Assembly (NCBI RefSeq): GCF_004403985.1
Contig: NZ_SOHL01000027.1
Location: 358,697 to 422,696, forward strand
Length of the DNA: 64,000 nt
Source: Cryobacterium gelidum
Lineage (GTDB): Bacteria > Actinomycetota > Actinomycetes > Actinomycetales > Microbacteriaceae
Direction of reading: 5' to 3'
Positions within the stretch are counted from its first letter, which is position 1; every line of letters begins with the position of its first letter. Of the stretch, positions 37,302 through 46,357 are shown in pieces. Both the position numbers and the translations under genes were made by a program. The notes under the pieces are model-generated. The model did not search any database and was not told the origin of the DNA. It saw nothing but the letters and a program-made list of their open reading frames with translations.

Positions 37302-37946
37302 TCAACGGGAGCGAGCGCGGCGGCGTTCACGCCAGGTCATCGCGGCGAGCGCGGCTGCTTCGCGGTCGCGCTCCTGCCGCGCGGCCTCGCTTCGCGCTGC
37401 CCGGCGATCCCGCCAGAGCGTGAGCTGTCCTGCCACATCGCGGGTGGGTGTGACTACCGGTGGCCCGCCCTGCAACTGACGGCGTGCCGACACGACGCGG
37501 CTGTTGAAATCATTGAGAATCGCTGTCACTGCGGCCTCGGAGTGTGCTTGGTCGAGGCGGGCGTCGAGCTCGACATTCTCGGTGCGCAGGGTGAGGGCAG
37601 GCGGCCCGAGACCGGTGATCTTCTCGCGTTCGATCTTCTGGCGAATCCACCAGTCCGGGTCGTAGCCGCGCTCGAGATTCGTCAGTGGCTTGCCAGCTCC
37701 GGGCAGGTTGTCGAACTCGCCGCGGCGAATAGCCTGTTGAATAGCCATTTCCACGTACTGGGCGCGCGCCTCCATCACGGACTGCCCGGCCGTGTTCTGC
37801 TCGGGCGTGTTCTGCTCGGGCGTGTTCTGCTCGGGCGTGTTCTGCCGGGGCTCGGGAATATCGACGCGCCCGGGGGGCAGCATCCGGTCAATCTCGTAGT
37901 GGGCCACATTCCGTCGAGAGTCGCTGCGGTCTTTCTTGCCGGTCAT
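37302..37946 (-). CDS. DUF1992 (DnaJ-homologue C28-like) protein
   Basis: A 214-residue protein. The DUF1992 core reads YVEMAIQQAIRRGEFDNLPGAGKPLTNLERGYDPDWWIRQKIEREKI and is followed by a basic helical tail (WRERRRARSR). The N-terminal linker has four tandem Q-N-T-P-E units. The function is unknown. The ATG at 37946 begins MTGKKDRSDSRRNVAHYEIDRML; frame upstream is a GC shadow across a terminator. It lies between the EamA exporter and the quinone-reductase gene on the same strand. Confidence 0.85.
   Translation of the reverse strand: MTGKKDRSDSRRNVAHYEIDRMLPPGRVDIPEPRQNTPEQNTPEQNTPEQNTAGQSVMEARAQYVEMAIQQAIRRGEFDNLPGAGKPLTNLERGYDPDWWIRQKIEREKITGLGPPALTLRTENVELDARLDQAHSEAAVTAILNDFNSRVVSARRQLQGGPPVVTPTRDVAGQLTLWRDRRAARSEAARQERDREAAALAAMTWRERRRARSR
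37791..37850. repeat. Four copies of a 15-bp tandem repeat in the DUF1992 gene
   Basis: The unit CGTGTTCTGCTCGGG is present three times exactly and a fourth time with changes at the end. It encodes tandem Gln-Asn-Thr-Pro-Glu in the N-terminal linker. Exact copies point to recent slippage. Confidence 0.9.
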
Positions 37947-37992
37947 GGCTGCCAGCCTAGGTCGCGGTGGTCTCGGAGTCGACCAGAGAACG

Positions 37993-38037
37993 CCGCACGT
38001 TGCCCCGCCGCCGACCGCGGGGCGGGGCAACGTGCGG
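37993..38037 (-). terminator. 17-bp hairpin ending the EamA transcript
   Basis: CCGCACGTTGCCCCGCC is repeated in inverted form at 38021-38037 with an 11-nt loop. It lies between the stop of the EamA gene and the start of the DUF1992 gene, both on the minus strand, so these two are probably separate transcripts. Confidence 0.75.
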
Positions 38038-38051
38038 GGACCCTGATCCGT

Positions 38052-39047
38052 TCAGCGAGCGGACGTTGCAACCGTCGATTCCCCCGCGGCGCTCGCCTCG
38101 TGCTGTTCCGGTTCGTCCGGCACTCGCGACTTTGCGGCCAGCTCGACGCGTTCCTCCCCCACGGCCGCAATACCGCCCAGGATGAGCAGCCCGCCGAACA
38201 GTTGGAGTGGCGTGAGCAGTTCGCCCAGCAACAACCACGCGAACAGAGACGCGAAGATCACCTCGAGGAGCCCGACGAATGACGCGAGCCTCGACCCGAG
38301 CACCCCGGCCGCGGTGATCCCCGCCGCGTAGGCGATCGCCGTGCTGATGACGGCGAGCGCGAGGAGCGGCACCCACCAGGGTGTCACCGCTCCGAGCAAC
38401 GACAGGTCTGCAAATGACGCCGTGAACGGCAGCAGTCTCGTGACGCCGAGCAGGCCGAGTGCCACACCGCCGACCAGCAGCCCGAACGCCGCGAGCGCGA
38501 TCGGCGGCAGCCCCTCCGCTGGGCGTGCGGCCACGACGAAGAAGACCGCGCAGGCAACCGCGGCCCCGAACGCGAACAGCACACCCACGGGGTCGACGGC
38601 GCGAATCGCACCGGGCCCGATGACAAGCGCCAGGCCGGCCACGGCGAGAGCCGAGCCGAGCAGAACGGTGCGGCGCGGCATCCGTTGTGTCGTCACCCAG
38701 ACGAAGGCGACGAGGAGCAGCGGGGCAAGAAATTCAATGAGCAGCGCGGTCGAGACCGGAATGGTCTGTAGGGCAGCGAAATAGGCGAGTTGCGTGCACG
38801 CCACACCGACCATCCCCATGCCGAGCACCCGCCACCGGCCCCGCCAGAGCGCCGCCCAGCGCCCGCGCAGCGAATACAGCGCCAGCGGCAGCAACACAAG
38901 TCCGGCGGTCATTGCGCGGGCGGTGACCGCCGCCGTCGGCGACCATCCGGCCTCAAGCATCGGCTTGACCAGTGCACCGGAGGTACCGAAGGAGACAGCG
39001 GCGACCGCTGCGACCATCAGGCCGCCGGGAATCGATGACAGCTGCAT
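38052..39047 (-). CDS. EamA/DMT-family exporter
   Basis: A 331-residue membrane protein with ten hydrophobic segments in two EamA halves (GGLMVAAVAAVSFGTSGALVKPML...; PWWVPLLALAVISTAIAYAAGITAAGVLGSRLASFVGLLEVIFASLFAWLLLGE). DMT exporters of this type carry amino acids, nucleobases or drugs out of the cell. The ATG at 39047 has GGAGGG 7 nt upstream, better than the one at 39065. It is divergent from a CGNR zinc-finger gene with 80 bp between, which suggests that the regulator controls it. Confidence 0.88.
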   Translation of the reverse strand: MQLSSIPGGLMVAAVAAVSFGTSGALVKPMLEAGWSPTAAVTARAMTAGLVLLPLALYSLRGRWAALWRGRWRVLGMGMVGVACTQLAYFAALQTIPVSTALLIEFLAPLLLVAFVWVTTQRMPRRTVLLGSALAVAGLALVIGPGAIRAVDPVGVLFAFGAAVACAVFFVVAARPAEGLPPIALAAFGLLVGGVALGLLGVTRLLPFTASFADLSLLGAVTPWWVPLLALAVISTAIAYAAGITAAGVLGSRLASFVGLLEVIFASLFAWLLLGELLTPLQLFGGLLILGGIAAVGEERVELAAKSRVPDEPEQHEASAAGESTVATSAR

Positions 39048-39127
39048 GGGAGCCCTCCGGTCCATCTTGTCATGGTCTAAACTGGCTTACACCTCTGACA
39101 ATATGACTGGAATCACAAGGAGTCAAC

Positions 39128-39712
39128 TTGCATTTTGCCCCTGACACCGAGGGGGCCCTCGAATTCGTGGTGGCGCTCGGCGATACCGACCCCGGGGCCT
39201 CCCGCAGTGGCCGTGACGAGCTCGAGACGCTCGCCGACCTCGCCGCGTTGCTCGCCCCGATCCCGTTCACGGGCCGCATCGACGCCGACGCCGCCGAACT
39301 GCGCGATGTGCGGCAGACCCGCGCCCTGTTGCGGCGAGTCTGGACACTCGACCGCGACGACGCCGTCATCGAGGTCAACCGCATCTTGCGCGAGGCCAGG
39401 GCACTCCCCCAACTCGCGCGGCACGACGTGTCGGATTGGCATCTGCACGCGACCGTGCCCGAGGCGCCGCTCGGCGAGCGGATGCGCGTCGAGGCTGCCC
39501 TCGCCTTGATCGATGTGATCCGCAGCGACGAGATGGGACGCCTGCGAATCTGCGCAGCGGATGCCTGCACCGGCCTGGTTCTCGACCTTTCCCGCAACGG
39601 GTCCAAGCGTTTTTGCAGCGTGCGCTGCGGCAACCGCATGAACATGATCGCCTTCCGCGAGCGCCAGGCCGCCGAACCTACGCCGGAGGCGTCTCGTCGC
39701 GCACGCGGATGA
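39128..39712 (+). CDS. CGNR zinc-finger (ABATE domain) regulator
   Basis: A 194-residue protein: an N-terminal ABATE ligand-binding-like domain (FVVALGDTDPG...DELETLADLAALL...LRDVRQTRALLRRVW) and a C-terminal CGNR zinc finger with LRICAADACTGLVLDLSRNGSKRFCSVRCGNRMNMIAFRER, four cysteines in place. These act as stress-linked transcription regulators. The start is a TTG with AGGAG 5 nt upstream. It is divergent from the EamA exporter, its probable target. Its last 35 bases overlap the end of the convergent dehydrogenase gene. Confidence 0.85.
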   Translation: MHFAPDTEGALEFVVALGDTDPGASRSGRDELETLADLAALLAPIPFTGRIDADAAELRDVRQTRALLRRVWTLDRDDAVIEVNRILREARALPQLARHDVSDWHLHATVPEAPLGERMRVEAALALIDVIRSDEMGRLRICAADACTGLVLDLSRNGSKRFCSVRCGNRMNMIAFRERQAAEPTPEASRRARG

Positions 39713-40658
39713 CAACGTTGCCGATCTTCTGACCGGCCGCCACGTACTCGTAGGCCTCACGAATCTTCTCCAGCGGAAAGCTGCGGTCCAGTAGCGGCCG
39801 AAACTCGCCGGTCTCGATCAATCCCTGGAGAAAAAGCGCGTCAGCTCGGGTGTCTTTCGGAATGGGAAACAGCACCCGTTTCTTTCTCAGCAGCGGCGTC
39901 GTCAGTGCCAGCACCGGGTTCTGCCACATCGGGCCCAATTCCGACGAGACGTAGAAGCCGCCCGGCGCGAGCAGCCGACGGCAGCGCCCGAAGGAGCTCT
40001 TGCCGACCGCGTCGAGCACCACATCGAACTGGTCATCGAGCGCCGTGAAATCCTCCCGGGTGTAATCCACAACTCGCTCCGCGCCCAGCGATTGCACCGT
40101 GGACAGGTGCGCCGTGGCGCAGACCGCCGTGACGCGAGCGCCGAGGTGTGCGAGCAGTTGCACGGCGGCTGAGCCGATACCTCCCGTACCGCCGTTGACC
40201 AGCACATTCTGCCCGACCGTGATCTTCGCCGCGCGAATCATATTGAGCGCGTAATGGGCGCCCTCGATGGTCGGCGCGGCCTCGGCATAGGCCAATCCCG
40301 CCGGAATCTCGGCCACGAGTCCGGTTTCGGCGATGGTGACGTACTCCGCGTGGCCGCCGAATTTCACGCCGTTATAGCCGAACACGCGTTGGCCGACCAC
40401 AAAGGCGGTCACGCCGGCACCGACACTCGCGACTTCGCCGGCGAACTCGCAACCGAGAATTGGCGCGCGGGGCACTCGCAGCCCGCTGAACACGCGTACG
40501 ATGCGTGGTTTGCCGCTCAGAAACCCGCAGTCCGTGCGGTTCACCGTTGACGCGAAGACTCGCACCAGCAGCTCGTCGCTGTCGGGAACCGGCGCCGAGG
40601 CATCCTCTACCCGGATCACGTTCGGTGGTCCGTACCGACGGTACACGGCAGCTTTCAT
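39678..40658 (-). CDS. NAD(P)-dependent medium-chain dehydrogenase (quinone-reductase-like)
   Basis: A 326-residue MDR protein. MKAAVYRRYGPPNVIRVEDASAPVP, VNRTDCGFLSGKPRIVR, ILGCEFAGEVASVGAGVTAF and the cofactor motif VNGGTGGIGSAAVQLLAHLGARVTAVC are clear; structural zinc cysteines are missing. The ATG at 40658 begins the conserved part. This is the second zinc-free MDR reductase in the window and differs clearly from the one at 36181. It overlaps the CGNR gene tail to tail by 35 bp. Confidence 0.86.
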   Translation of the reverse strand: MKAAVYRRYGPPNVIRVEDASAPVPDSDELLVRVFASTVNRTDCGFLSGKPRIVRVFSGLRVPRAPILGCEFAGEVASVGAGVTAFVVGQRVFGYNGVKFGGHAEYVTIAETGLVAEIPAGLAYAEAAPTIEGAHYALNMIRAAKITVGQNVLVNGGTGGIGSAAVQLLAHLGARVTAVCATAHLSTVQSLGAERVVDYTREDFTALDDQFDVVLDAVGKSSFGRCRRLLAPGGFYVSSELGPMWQNPVLALTTPLLRKKRVLFPIPKDTRADALFLQGLIETGEFRPLLDRSFPLEKIREAYEYVAAGQKIGNVVIRVRDETPPA

Positions 40659-40728
40659 GCGGCACAGCGTACCGCACTCAAAGAATGAACTGACATACCG
40701 CGTAGAGCAGTCGGAGTCCGGGACGGTC

Positions 40729-41370
40729 CTACCTGCGTCCGGGCTTGTATGCCGAGACAGAGGGCGCATCCGTTAGCCAAAACCGCCAGGGAAACGCGGT
40801 TCCATCACCGCCTGGCCCGCTGAGGCCGACACGTGGACCTCGCGCATGTGGCAACACAGCTCCATTTTCCGGGATGAGGAGACGCCATTGGCCGTCAAAA
40901 AGATCGTCGCCATCGTTGTTGAGGTCAGCCCCAAAGCTTTGCGCAACGCACCCGGGACCGCGCGCCAGGGCATGTTCCGATAGCGGAATCTTCCGTGGCT
41001 TCCGCTCGCGACGGGCGCGGGCCAGACCGGCGCCCGCAATGACGTCACCGGCTCGAATGAGGCAACCGTATGGTTGCCCGAGCGGCCCGGTGACCAGATT
41101 CAGAGCGTGATGCATCCCGTAGGTGAAATAGCAGTAGATATGCCCGGGCGCACCGAACATGGTCTTGTTCCGATTCGTCTTACCCCGGTATGCATGGGCA
41201 CCGGGATCACGTTCGCCCGCATACGCCTCAACCTCGGAAATCCGGATGGAGACGGTGCCCTCGGGATCGGTGCGCTGGAGGACGCAGCCGAGAAGCTCCG
41301 GTGCAACCTCGAGCACATCGCGGGCGAAGAAACCCCGACTGGCCGGCCGCAACCCGTCAAAGTCGCTCAT
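40729..41370 (-). CDS. DNA-3-methyladenine glycosylase (AAG/MPG type)
   Basis: A 213-residue alkyladenine DNA glycosylase. SRGFFARDVLEVAPELLGCVLQR, the catalytic Glu region ISEVEAYAGERDPGAHAYRGKTNRNKTMFGAPGHIYCYFTYGMHHALNLV, and VLIRAGD-type CLIRAGDVIAG are all family hallmarks. It removes alkylated and deaminated purines in base-excision repair. The ATG at 41370 begins MSDFDGLRPASRGFF; the upstream frame is probably not translated. It is a single gene, divergent from the YeeE-TusA pair. Confidence 0.93.
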   Translation of the reverse strand: MSDFDGLRPASRGFFARDVLEVAPELLGCVLQRTDPEGTVSIRISEVEAYAGERDPGAHAYRGKTNRNKTMFGAPGHIYCYFTYGMHHALNLVTGPLGQPYGCLIRAGDVIAGAGLARARRERKPRKIPLSEHALARGPGCVAQSFGADLNNDGDDLFDGQWRLLIPENGAVLPHARGPRVGLSGPGGDGTAFPWRFWLTDAPSVSAYKPGRR

Positions 41371-41643
41371 GGGCCAATCGTAGCCGCTCGCCTGCAGGCC
41401 GCCCGAAATCGCTTCCCCCGGTGAAACACCGGAGATGTGTTTGCGTGGTGGGTTCCTGGCGCGATCACCGTCGACCTTCGCGCGTCCATGCCCGCGATTA
41501 GTAACACTCCACAGCGTGGCAGTCAAATGTGTCGTCGCACACGGTCACTGCACGACTTCTGAGCCGCCGAGTCGTCAATGAGTCGTAGCGTCGGTAGTGC
41601 CTTCACGACTTCGCGGAGGGCGCGACACGAACGGGGATACGAC

Positions 41644-42774
41644 ATGCTTCTCACCGGTCTGGTCCTGGGCATTGCCCTCGGTTTCGCGATGCAACGCGGT
41701 CGTTTCTGCGTGACCGGTGCATTCCGCGATCTCTGGGTCACCGGCAACACCCGCTGGCTCACGGCCTTTCTCATTGTTATCGCCGTGCAGAGCGTCGGGG
41801 TATTCACCCTGGATGCCGTCGGCGTTATCTCGCTGTCGTCCAGCGCCTTTCCCTGGCTCGCCACGGTTCTCGGCGCCTTCCTCTTCGGCTTCGCCATCGT
41901 GCTCGCGGGCGGCTGCGCCACGGGCACCTACTACCGGGCCGGTGAGGGCCTGGTGGGCAGCTGGCTGGCCCTCATCTTCTATGCGCTGTTCTCCGCGATC
42001 TCGAAGACCGGCGTGCTGGCGACCGGGGTTTCAGGCATCCGCAGCGTGACGGTGGAGGCCTCGACTGTGCACGGGCTGCTCGGCGTCTCGCCCTGGCTCA
42101 TGGTCACCCTGCTCGCCACCGCGGTCGTTCTGCTGGCCCGGCATCACCTGCGCAAACGCCCGGGAGCACGCCTGGCCACCCTGCCGCCCCGCAAACACGG
42201 AATCGCTCACCTCCTCTTCGAGAAGCAGTGGGGCGCGTTCACTACCGCGCTCGTGATCGCCGGCCTCGCGATTCTGGCCTGGCCGCTGAGCTGGGCCACC
42301 GGCCGCGAAGCCGGTCTCGGAATCACTGGCCCGTCATCGAACATCGTCAACTATCTCGTGAGCGGCGACGCCGAGGTCATCGACTGGGGTGTCTATCTGG
42401 TGCTCGGAATCCTCACCGGTGCCTTCATCGCCGCCAAGGGCAGCGGAGAATTCCGCATTCGAATTCCAGACGCCGTCACCACCGTTCGCAGCATCGCCGG
42501 CGGTGCCCTCATGGGGATCGGCGCCAGCCTGGCGGGCGGTTGCACCATCGGTAATGCCATGGTCAACACGGCTTCCTTCCAGCTTCAAGGCTGGGTGGCC
42601 TTCGGCTTCATGATCCTCGGCACCGGCCTCGCCACCCGGCTTTTCATCACCGGACCTTCCAAGGCACGCTCCGCCCGAAACGCGGCGGCCCGCGAGTCGC
42701 CCGGGCAGGGTGCAGCAGCGCTGGGTTCACCCACTCAGACGGCGCACGCGACACGGACATCCGTTCGCCGCTAG
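41644..42774 (+). CDS. YeeE/YedE (TsuA-like) thiosulfate transporter
   Basis: A 376-residue membrane protein with about nine helices. The conserved cysteine motifs of TsuA are present: QRGRFCVTGAFRD at the start, LAGGCATGTYYRAGEG in the middle, and LAGGCTIGNAMVNTASFQ near the end. These cysteines pass thiosulfate through the membrane. The ATG at 41644 begins the first helix. The tusA gene follows after ~60 bp, matching the TsuA-TsuB arrangement, in which the TusA-like protein accepts sulfur inside the cell. Confidence 0.9.
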   Translation: MLLTGLVLGIALGFAMQRGRFCVTGAFRDLWVTGNTRWLTAFLIVIAVQSVGVFTLDAVGVISLSSSAFPWLATVLGAFLFGFAIVLAGGCATGTYYRAGEGLVGSWLALIFYALFSAISKTGVLATGVSGIRSVTVEASTVHGLLGVSPWLMVTLLATAVVLLARHHLRKRPGARLATLPPRKHGIAHLLFEKQWGAFTTALVIAGLAILAWPLSWATGREAGLGITGPSSNIVNYLVSGDAEVIDWGVYLVLGILTGAFIAAKGSGEFRIRIPDAVTTVRSIAGGALMGIGASLAGGCTIGNAMVNTASFQLQGWVAFGFMILGTGLATRLFITGPSKARSARNAAARESPGQGAAALGSPTQTAHATRTSVRR

Positions 42775-42835
42775 CGTCCATCACCCTGCGCCATATTCCA
42801 GTTCAACCATTCCCCACCCAACAAGGAGATTCACC

Positions 42836-43063
42836 ATGGCAGTTCACATACTTGAAACCGACGGTCAGGTCTGCCCGTTCCCCATCGTCGAGGCCAAAGA
42901 AACCATTGCCCTGCTCGATGTCGGCGATGAGCTGGTTATCAATTTCGACTGCACCCAGGCGACGGATGCCTTACCGCGTTGGGCCGCGGAGGCAGGTTAC
43001 CCGGTCACCAATTTCGACCGCGTCGGCGACGCCGCCTGGACCATCACCGTGCAGAAGGCCTAG
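42836..43063 (+). CDS. tusA: TusA-family sulfur carrier protein
   Basis: A 75-residue sulfurtransferase of the TusA (TsuB) family. The active cysteine is in the CPxP motif [12 protein letters not shown] at residue 13, with [28 protein letters not shown] following. AAGGAG lies ahead of the ATG. Next to a TsuA-like transporter it most likely receives sulfur from imported thiosulfate. Confidence 0.92.
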   Translation: MAVHILETDGQVCPFPIVEAKETIALLDVGDELVINFDCTQATDALPRWAAEAGYPVTNFDRVGDAAWTITVQKA

Positions 43064-43224
43064 GTCTCGCCCGATCAGATTGGTGGGTGGGTCAATCAGT
43101 GCCCCCCTCTGTCCTGACAAAAGGGCTGACACGGCGTAGCGTTGAAGCAGCGGATGTCACCGTCGACACGTGCCACGGCACGGGGTTCCCCCGCATTCCA
43201 CCACCGGCATTGAAGGACTTCTTT

Positions 43225-44292
43225 ATGACGACCACTATTCCCGCCCTCGCCGCCCCCGCGGCCGGCCAGCCTCTCGTACGCACCACGATCGAGGTACGCA
43301 CTCCCGGCGCCCACGATGTGGCCATCGACATCAAGTTTGCGGGCATCTGCCACTCCGACATCCACCAGGCCCGCGACGAGTGGAGCGTGGGACTGTTCCC
43401 GATGGTTCCCGGCCACGAGATTGCCGGCATCGTCTCCGCCGTCGGCAGCGACGTCAGCCGCTACCAGGTGGGCGACCGCGTCGGCGTCGGCTGCTTCGTG
43501 GACTCCTGCCGCGAGTGCGTCAATTGCCTCGCCGGCGAAGAGCAGTACTGCCTGAAGGGCGAGGTCGGCACCTACAACGACCGCTACTACGACGGCACGG
43601 CAACCAACGGCGGTTACAGCACCGCCGTCGTTGTCGACGAGAACTACGTACTCGGCATTCCCGAGGGCATCGAGCTCTCCGAAGCCGCTCCCCTGCTTTG
43701 CGCCGGCATCACCCTCTACTCGCCGCTCAAGAACTGGAAGGCCGGCCCCGGCAAGAAGGTCGCCATCCTCGGCATGGGCGGCCTCGGGCACATGGGTGTG
43801 AAGATCGCCCACGCGCTCGGCGCTGAAGTCACCGTACTCAGCCAGACGCTGAGCAAGCAGGAAGACGGCCTGCGTTTCGGAGCAGACCACTACTACGCCA
43901 CGAGCGACCCGACCACGTTCACCGAGCTCGAGAACCACTTCGACCTCATCGTGAACACCGTGGCCGCAAACCTCGACATGGAACGGTACCTGCAGCTGCT
44001 CGCGCTGGACGGCACGCTCGTGCACGTTGGAATTCCCACGGAACCCGATAGCGTGAAGATGTTCTGGCTCGCCTCGCAGCGTCGCTCCATCGCGGGCTCG
44101 AAGATCGGCGGCATCCGCCAGACCCAGGAGATGCTCGACTTTTGTGCCGCCCACGGGATCGGCGCCGACATCGAGGTCATCACGGTCGACCAGGTGAACG
44201 AAGCATACGAGCGGGTCATCCGCAGCGACGTGCGCTACCGTTTCGTCATCGACGTTGCCTCGTTCGCCAACGAGACCCGCGTCGGCGCGTAA
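43225..44292 (+). CDS. Zinc-dependent NAD(P) alcohol dehydrogenase (YahK/CAD-like)
   Basis: A 355-residue zinc alcohol dehydrogenase. Catalytic zinc ligands are in [14 protein letters not shown] and VPGHEIAG, structural zinc cysteines in [20 protein letters not shown], and the cofactor motif is [20 protein letters not shown]. The W-x-x-x-x-x-P-M-V-P-G-H-E spacing fits the cinnamyl-alcohol/aldehyde reductase group (YahK, AdhC). It would reduce aldehydes with NADPH. GAAGGACTT precedes the ATG. A strong hairpin follows and separates it from the aldo/keto reductase gene. Confidence 0.9.
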   Translation: MTTTIPALAAPAAGQPLVRTTIEVRTPGAHDVAIDIKFAGICHSDIHQARDEWSVGLFPMVPGHEIAGIVSAVGSDVSRYQVGDRVGVGCFVDSCRECVNCLAGEEQYCLKGEVGTYNDRYYDGTATNGGYSTAVVVDENYVLGIPEGIELSEAAPLLCAGITLYSPLKNWKAGPGKKVAILGMGGLGHMGVKIAHALGAEVTVLSQTLSKQEDGLRFGADHYYATSDPTTFTELENHFDLIVNTVAANLDMERYLQLLALDGTLVHVGIPTEPDSVKMFWLASQRRSIAGSKIGGIRQTQEMLDFCAAHGIGADIEVITVDQVNEAYERVIRSDVRYRFVIDVASFANETRVGA

Positions 44293-44342
44293 GCGCTCCG
44301 ATCCGCAATCGCTCCGCGGATCGATAAATCCCCGGTACGAAC

Positions 44343-44378
44343 TGCCCCGGGCCGCAGCATTTGAGGCGGCCCGGGGCA
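44343..44378. terminator. 13-bp GC-rich hairpin after the alcohol dehydrogenase
   Basis: TGCCCCGGGCCGC and its complement at 44366-44378 with a 10-nt loop. It ends 20 bp before the aldo/keto reductase start, so that gene must be served from within or read through. Confidence 0.7.
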
Positions 44379-44398
44379 TCCGTCATTAAAGGAGTCTC

Positions 44399-45376
44399 AT
44401 GAAGTACGTGAAGTTCGGCAGCACCGGCCTGGATGTCTCCCCGGTCGCCTTGGGATGCATGAGTTATGGCGAGCCGGAACGTGGCAACCACGCCTGGACG
44501 CTGACCGAGGAGACCAGCCGGCCGTTCATCCGGCAGGCGGTTGAAGCCGGGATCAACTTCTTCGACACCGCGAACGGGTACTCGGCCGGGTCGAGCGAAG
44601 AAATCCTCGGCCGCGCACTCAAGGAATACGCCAACCGGGACGAGGCCGTCGTAGCGACCAAGGTGTACGCACCCGTCGGCGAAGGCCCCAACCAGCGCGG
44701 CCTGTCACGCAAAGCGGTACTGCAGGAAATCGACAACAGCCTGCGCCGGCTCGACCTGGACTACGTGGACCTGTACATCGTGCACCGCTTCGACCCCTTC
44801 ACCCCCCTTGAGGAGACGCTCGAGGCCCTGCACGACGTGGTGCGCTCGGGCAAGGCACGCTACCTGGGGGCCTCGTCGATGTTCGCCTGGCAATTCGCCA
44901 AGGCGCTGCGCCTGCAGCAGGTGAACGGCTGGACCCCGTTTGCGTCGATGCAGAGCCAGTACAACCTGATCAACCGAGAAGAGGAGCGGGAGATGTTCCC
45001 GCTCGCAGTGGATGCCGGTATCGGCCTCACCCCGTGGAGCCCGCTTGCGCGTGGAAAGCTCACTCGGGACTGGGACGAAACGACCGCCCGCACCGAGACG
45101 GACCTGTTCGGCCAGACCCTCTACGCGCAGGCGGAGGAGGGCGATCGTGCTGTTGCATCGGTCGTCGCCGACATCGCTGCCGAGCGCGGCGTGCCGCGAG
45201 CGCAGATCGCTCTGGCCTGGGTGTCGGGCAACCCCGCTGTGACAGCGCCGATTGTGGGCGCCACCAAGCAGCAGCACCTCGACGATGCCATCGCCTCACT
45301 CGATCTCGAGCTCAGCGCCTCGGAGCGCGCGCGACTGGAGGCGCCGTACCTGCCACGTCTGCCCGAAGGGTTCTAA
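44399..45376 (+). CDS. Aldo/keto reductase
   Basis: A 325-residue aldo/keto reductase. The motifs FDTANGYSAGSSEEILGRAL (catalytic Asp and Tyr), VVATKVYAPVG (Lys) and DLYIVHRFDPFTPLEETL (His) form the AKR tetrad. NAD(P) contacts follow in YNLINREEEREMFPLAVDAGIGLTPWSPLARGKL. It probably reduces aldehydes, with the neighbouring dehydrogenase. AAAGGAG precedes the ATG. Its stop is 4 bp from the stop of the convergent regulator gene. Confidence 0.9.
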   Translation: MKYVKFGSTGLDVSPVALGCMSYGEPERGNHAWTLTEETSRPFIRQAVEAGINFFDTANGYSAGSSEEILGRALKEYANRDEAVVATKVYAPVGEGPNQRGLSRKAVLQEIDNSLRRLDLDYVDLYIVHRFDPFTPLEETLEALHDVVRSGKARYLGASSMFAWQFAKALRLQQVNGWTPFASMQSQYNLINREEEREMFPLAVDAGIGLTPWSPLARGKLTRDWDETTARTETDLFGQTLYAQAEEGDRAVASVVADIAAERGVPRAQIALAWVSGNPAVTAPIVGATKQQHLDDAIASLDLELSASERARLEAPYLPRLPEGF

Positions 45377-45380
45377 AGCG

Positions 45381-46259
45381 TCAGCGAACGGACTCGAGCG
45401 CGGCGTCATCCGTCTGGTCTGTGCGCCAGGAGGCCAGAATGCGCAGGGCGTCGCTCGAGGTGGACCCCGGTTGGGTGCTGTAAACGAAAAGCTGTTGGTC
45501 GGGTTCGCCCGGAACCGGGAAGGTCTCGTAGTCCACGTCGACACGGCCCACGATCGGGTGCACGAAACGCTTGAGCCCGAATGTGCATTTCCACACGCGG
45601 TGCTGGCTCCACCAGCCGCGGAATTCGTCGCTCTTGACGGTCAGTTCGCCGATCAGCTCGTTGAGCGCACGGTCGTTCGGGTGGGAGCGTGCGTCGTGCC
45701 GCAGCAGAGCCACCACGTCGCAGGCGACGTCGTCCCAGTCCAGGTACAGTGCACGCGCCGCCGGATCGAGGAAGGTCCACCTGGCGAGGCTGCGCTGGAG
45801 CCCGGCGCCCTGCGTGAAGTCCTTCAGCAGCAGCTTGGCGAGGTCGTTCATGGCCAACACGTCCATCCCCACACCAAGGACGAACGCGGGCTGCCCGGTG
45901 ATCGAATCCATGATGGTGCGCACCGACGACCGCACGCTGTGGGTGCGCCGTCGCTGCTGGGTGCGCCCGCCGGTCGACGTCGACAACAGCGAGAACAGGT
46001 AGGTGCGCTCTGCCTCGTTCAGGTGCAGTACCTCGGCGAGCGCGTTCACCACCGCATCAGACGCCTGCGTCACCCGGCCCTGCTCCATCCGTGCGTAGTA
46101 ATCCACGCTCACGCCGGCCAGCCCGGCCACTTCGTCGCGGCGCAGTCCGGGCACCCGTCTGGCGGCCGCGTGGAGGTTTAACGGCAGGCCGACATCAGCT
46201 GGCGTGAGTCGGGCCCTGGCCGAGCGCAGAAAATCAGCGAGGGTGTCTTTGTCTTCCAT
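45381..46259 (-). CDS. MmyB-like helix-turn-helix regulator
   Basis: A 292-residue regulator: an XRE-type N-terminus (ADFLRSARARLTPADVGL...RRVPGLRRDEVAGLAGVSVDYYARMEQGR) and a PAS-like MmyB C-terminal ligand domain (VLAMNDLAKLLLKDF...DWDDVACDVVALLRHDARSHPND...WWSQHRV). Members of this group often control a neighbouring short-chain or aldo/keto reductase. Here the aldo/keto reductase is convergent and touches it stop to stop. The upstream neighbour on the same strand is a VOC protein. Confidence 0.87.
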   Translation of the reverse strand: MEDKDTLADFLRSARARLTPADVGLPLNLHAAARRVPGLRRDEVAGLAGVSVDYYARMEQGRVTQASDAVVNALAEVLHLNEAERTYLFSLLSTSTGGRTQQRRRTHSVRSSVRTIMDSITGQPAFVLGVGMDVLAMNDLAKLLLKDFTQGAGLQRSLARWTFLDPAARALYLDWDDVACDVVALLRHDARSHPNDRALNELIGELTVKSDEFRGWWSQHRVWKCTFGLKRFVHPIVGRVDVDYETFPVPGEPDQQLFVYSTQPGSTSSDALRILASWRTDQTDDAALESVR

Positions 46260-46357
46260 CCCTTTAGTATCTCCCGCCGACGCGCCGTCGAATGTGCGTA
46301 CGGACCGCGACGCCGTCGCGCGACGGCTGACCGTAGTCGGGTGCCGTCACCGAAGGA

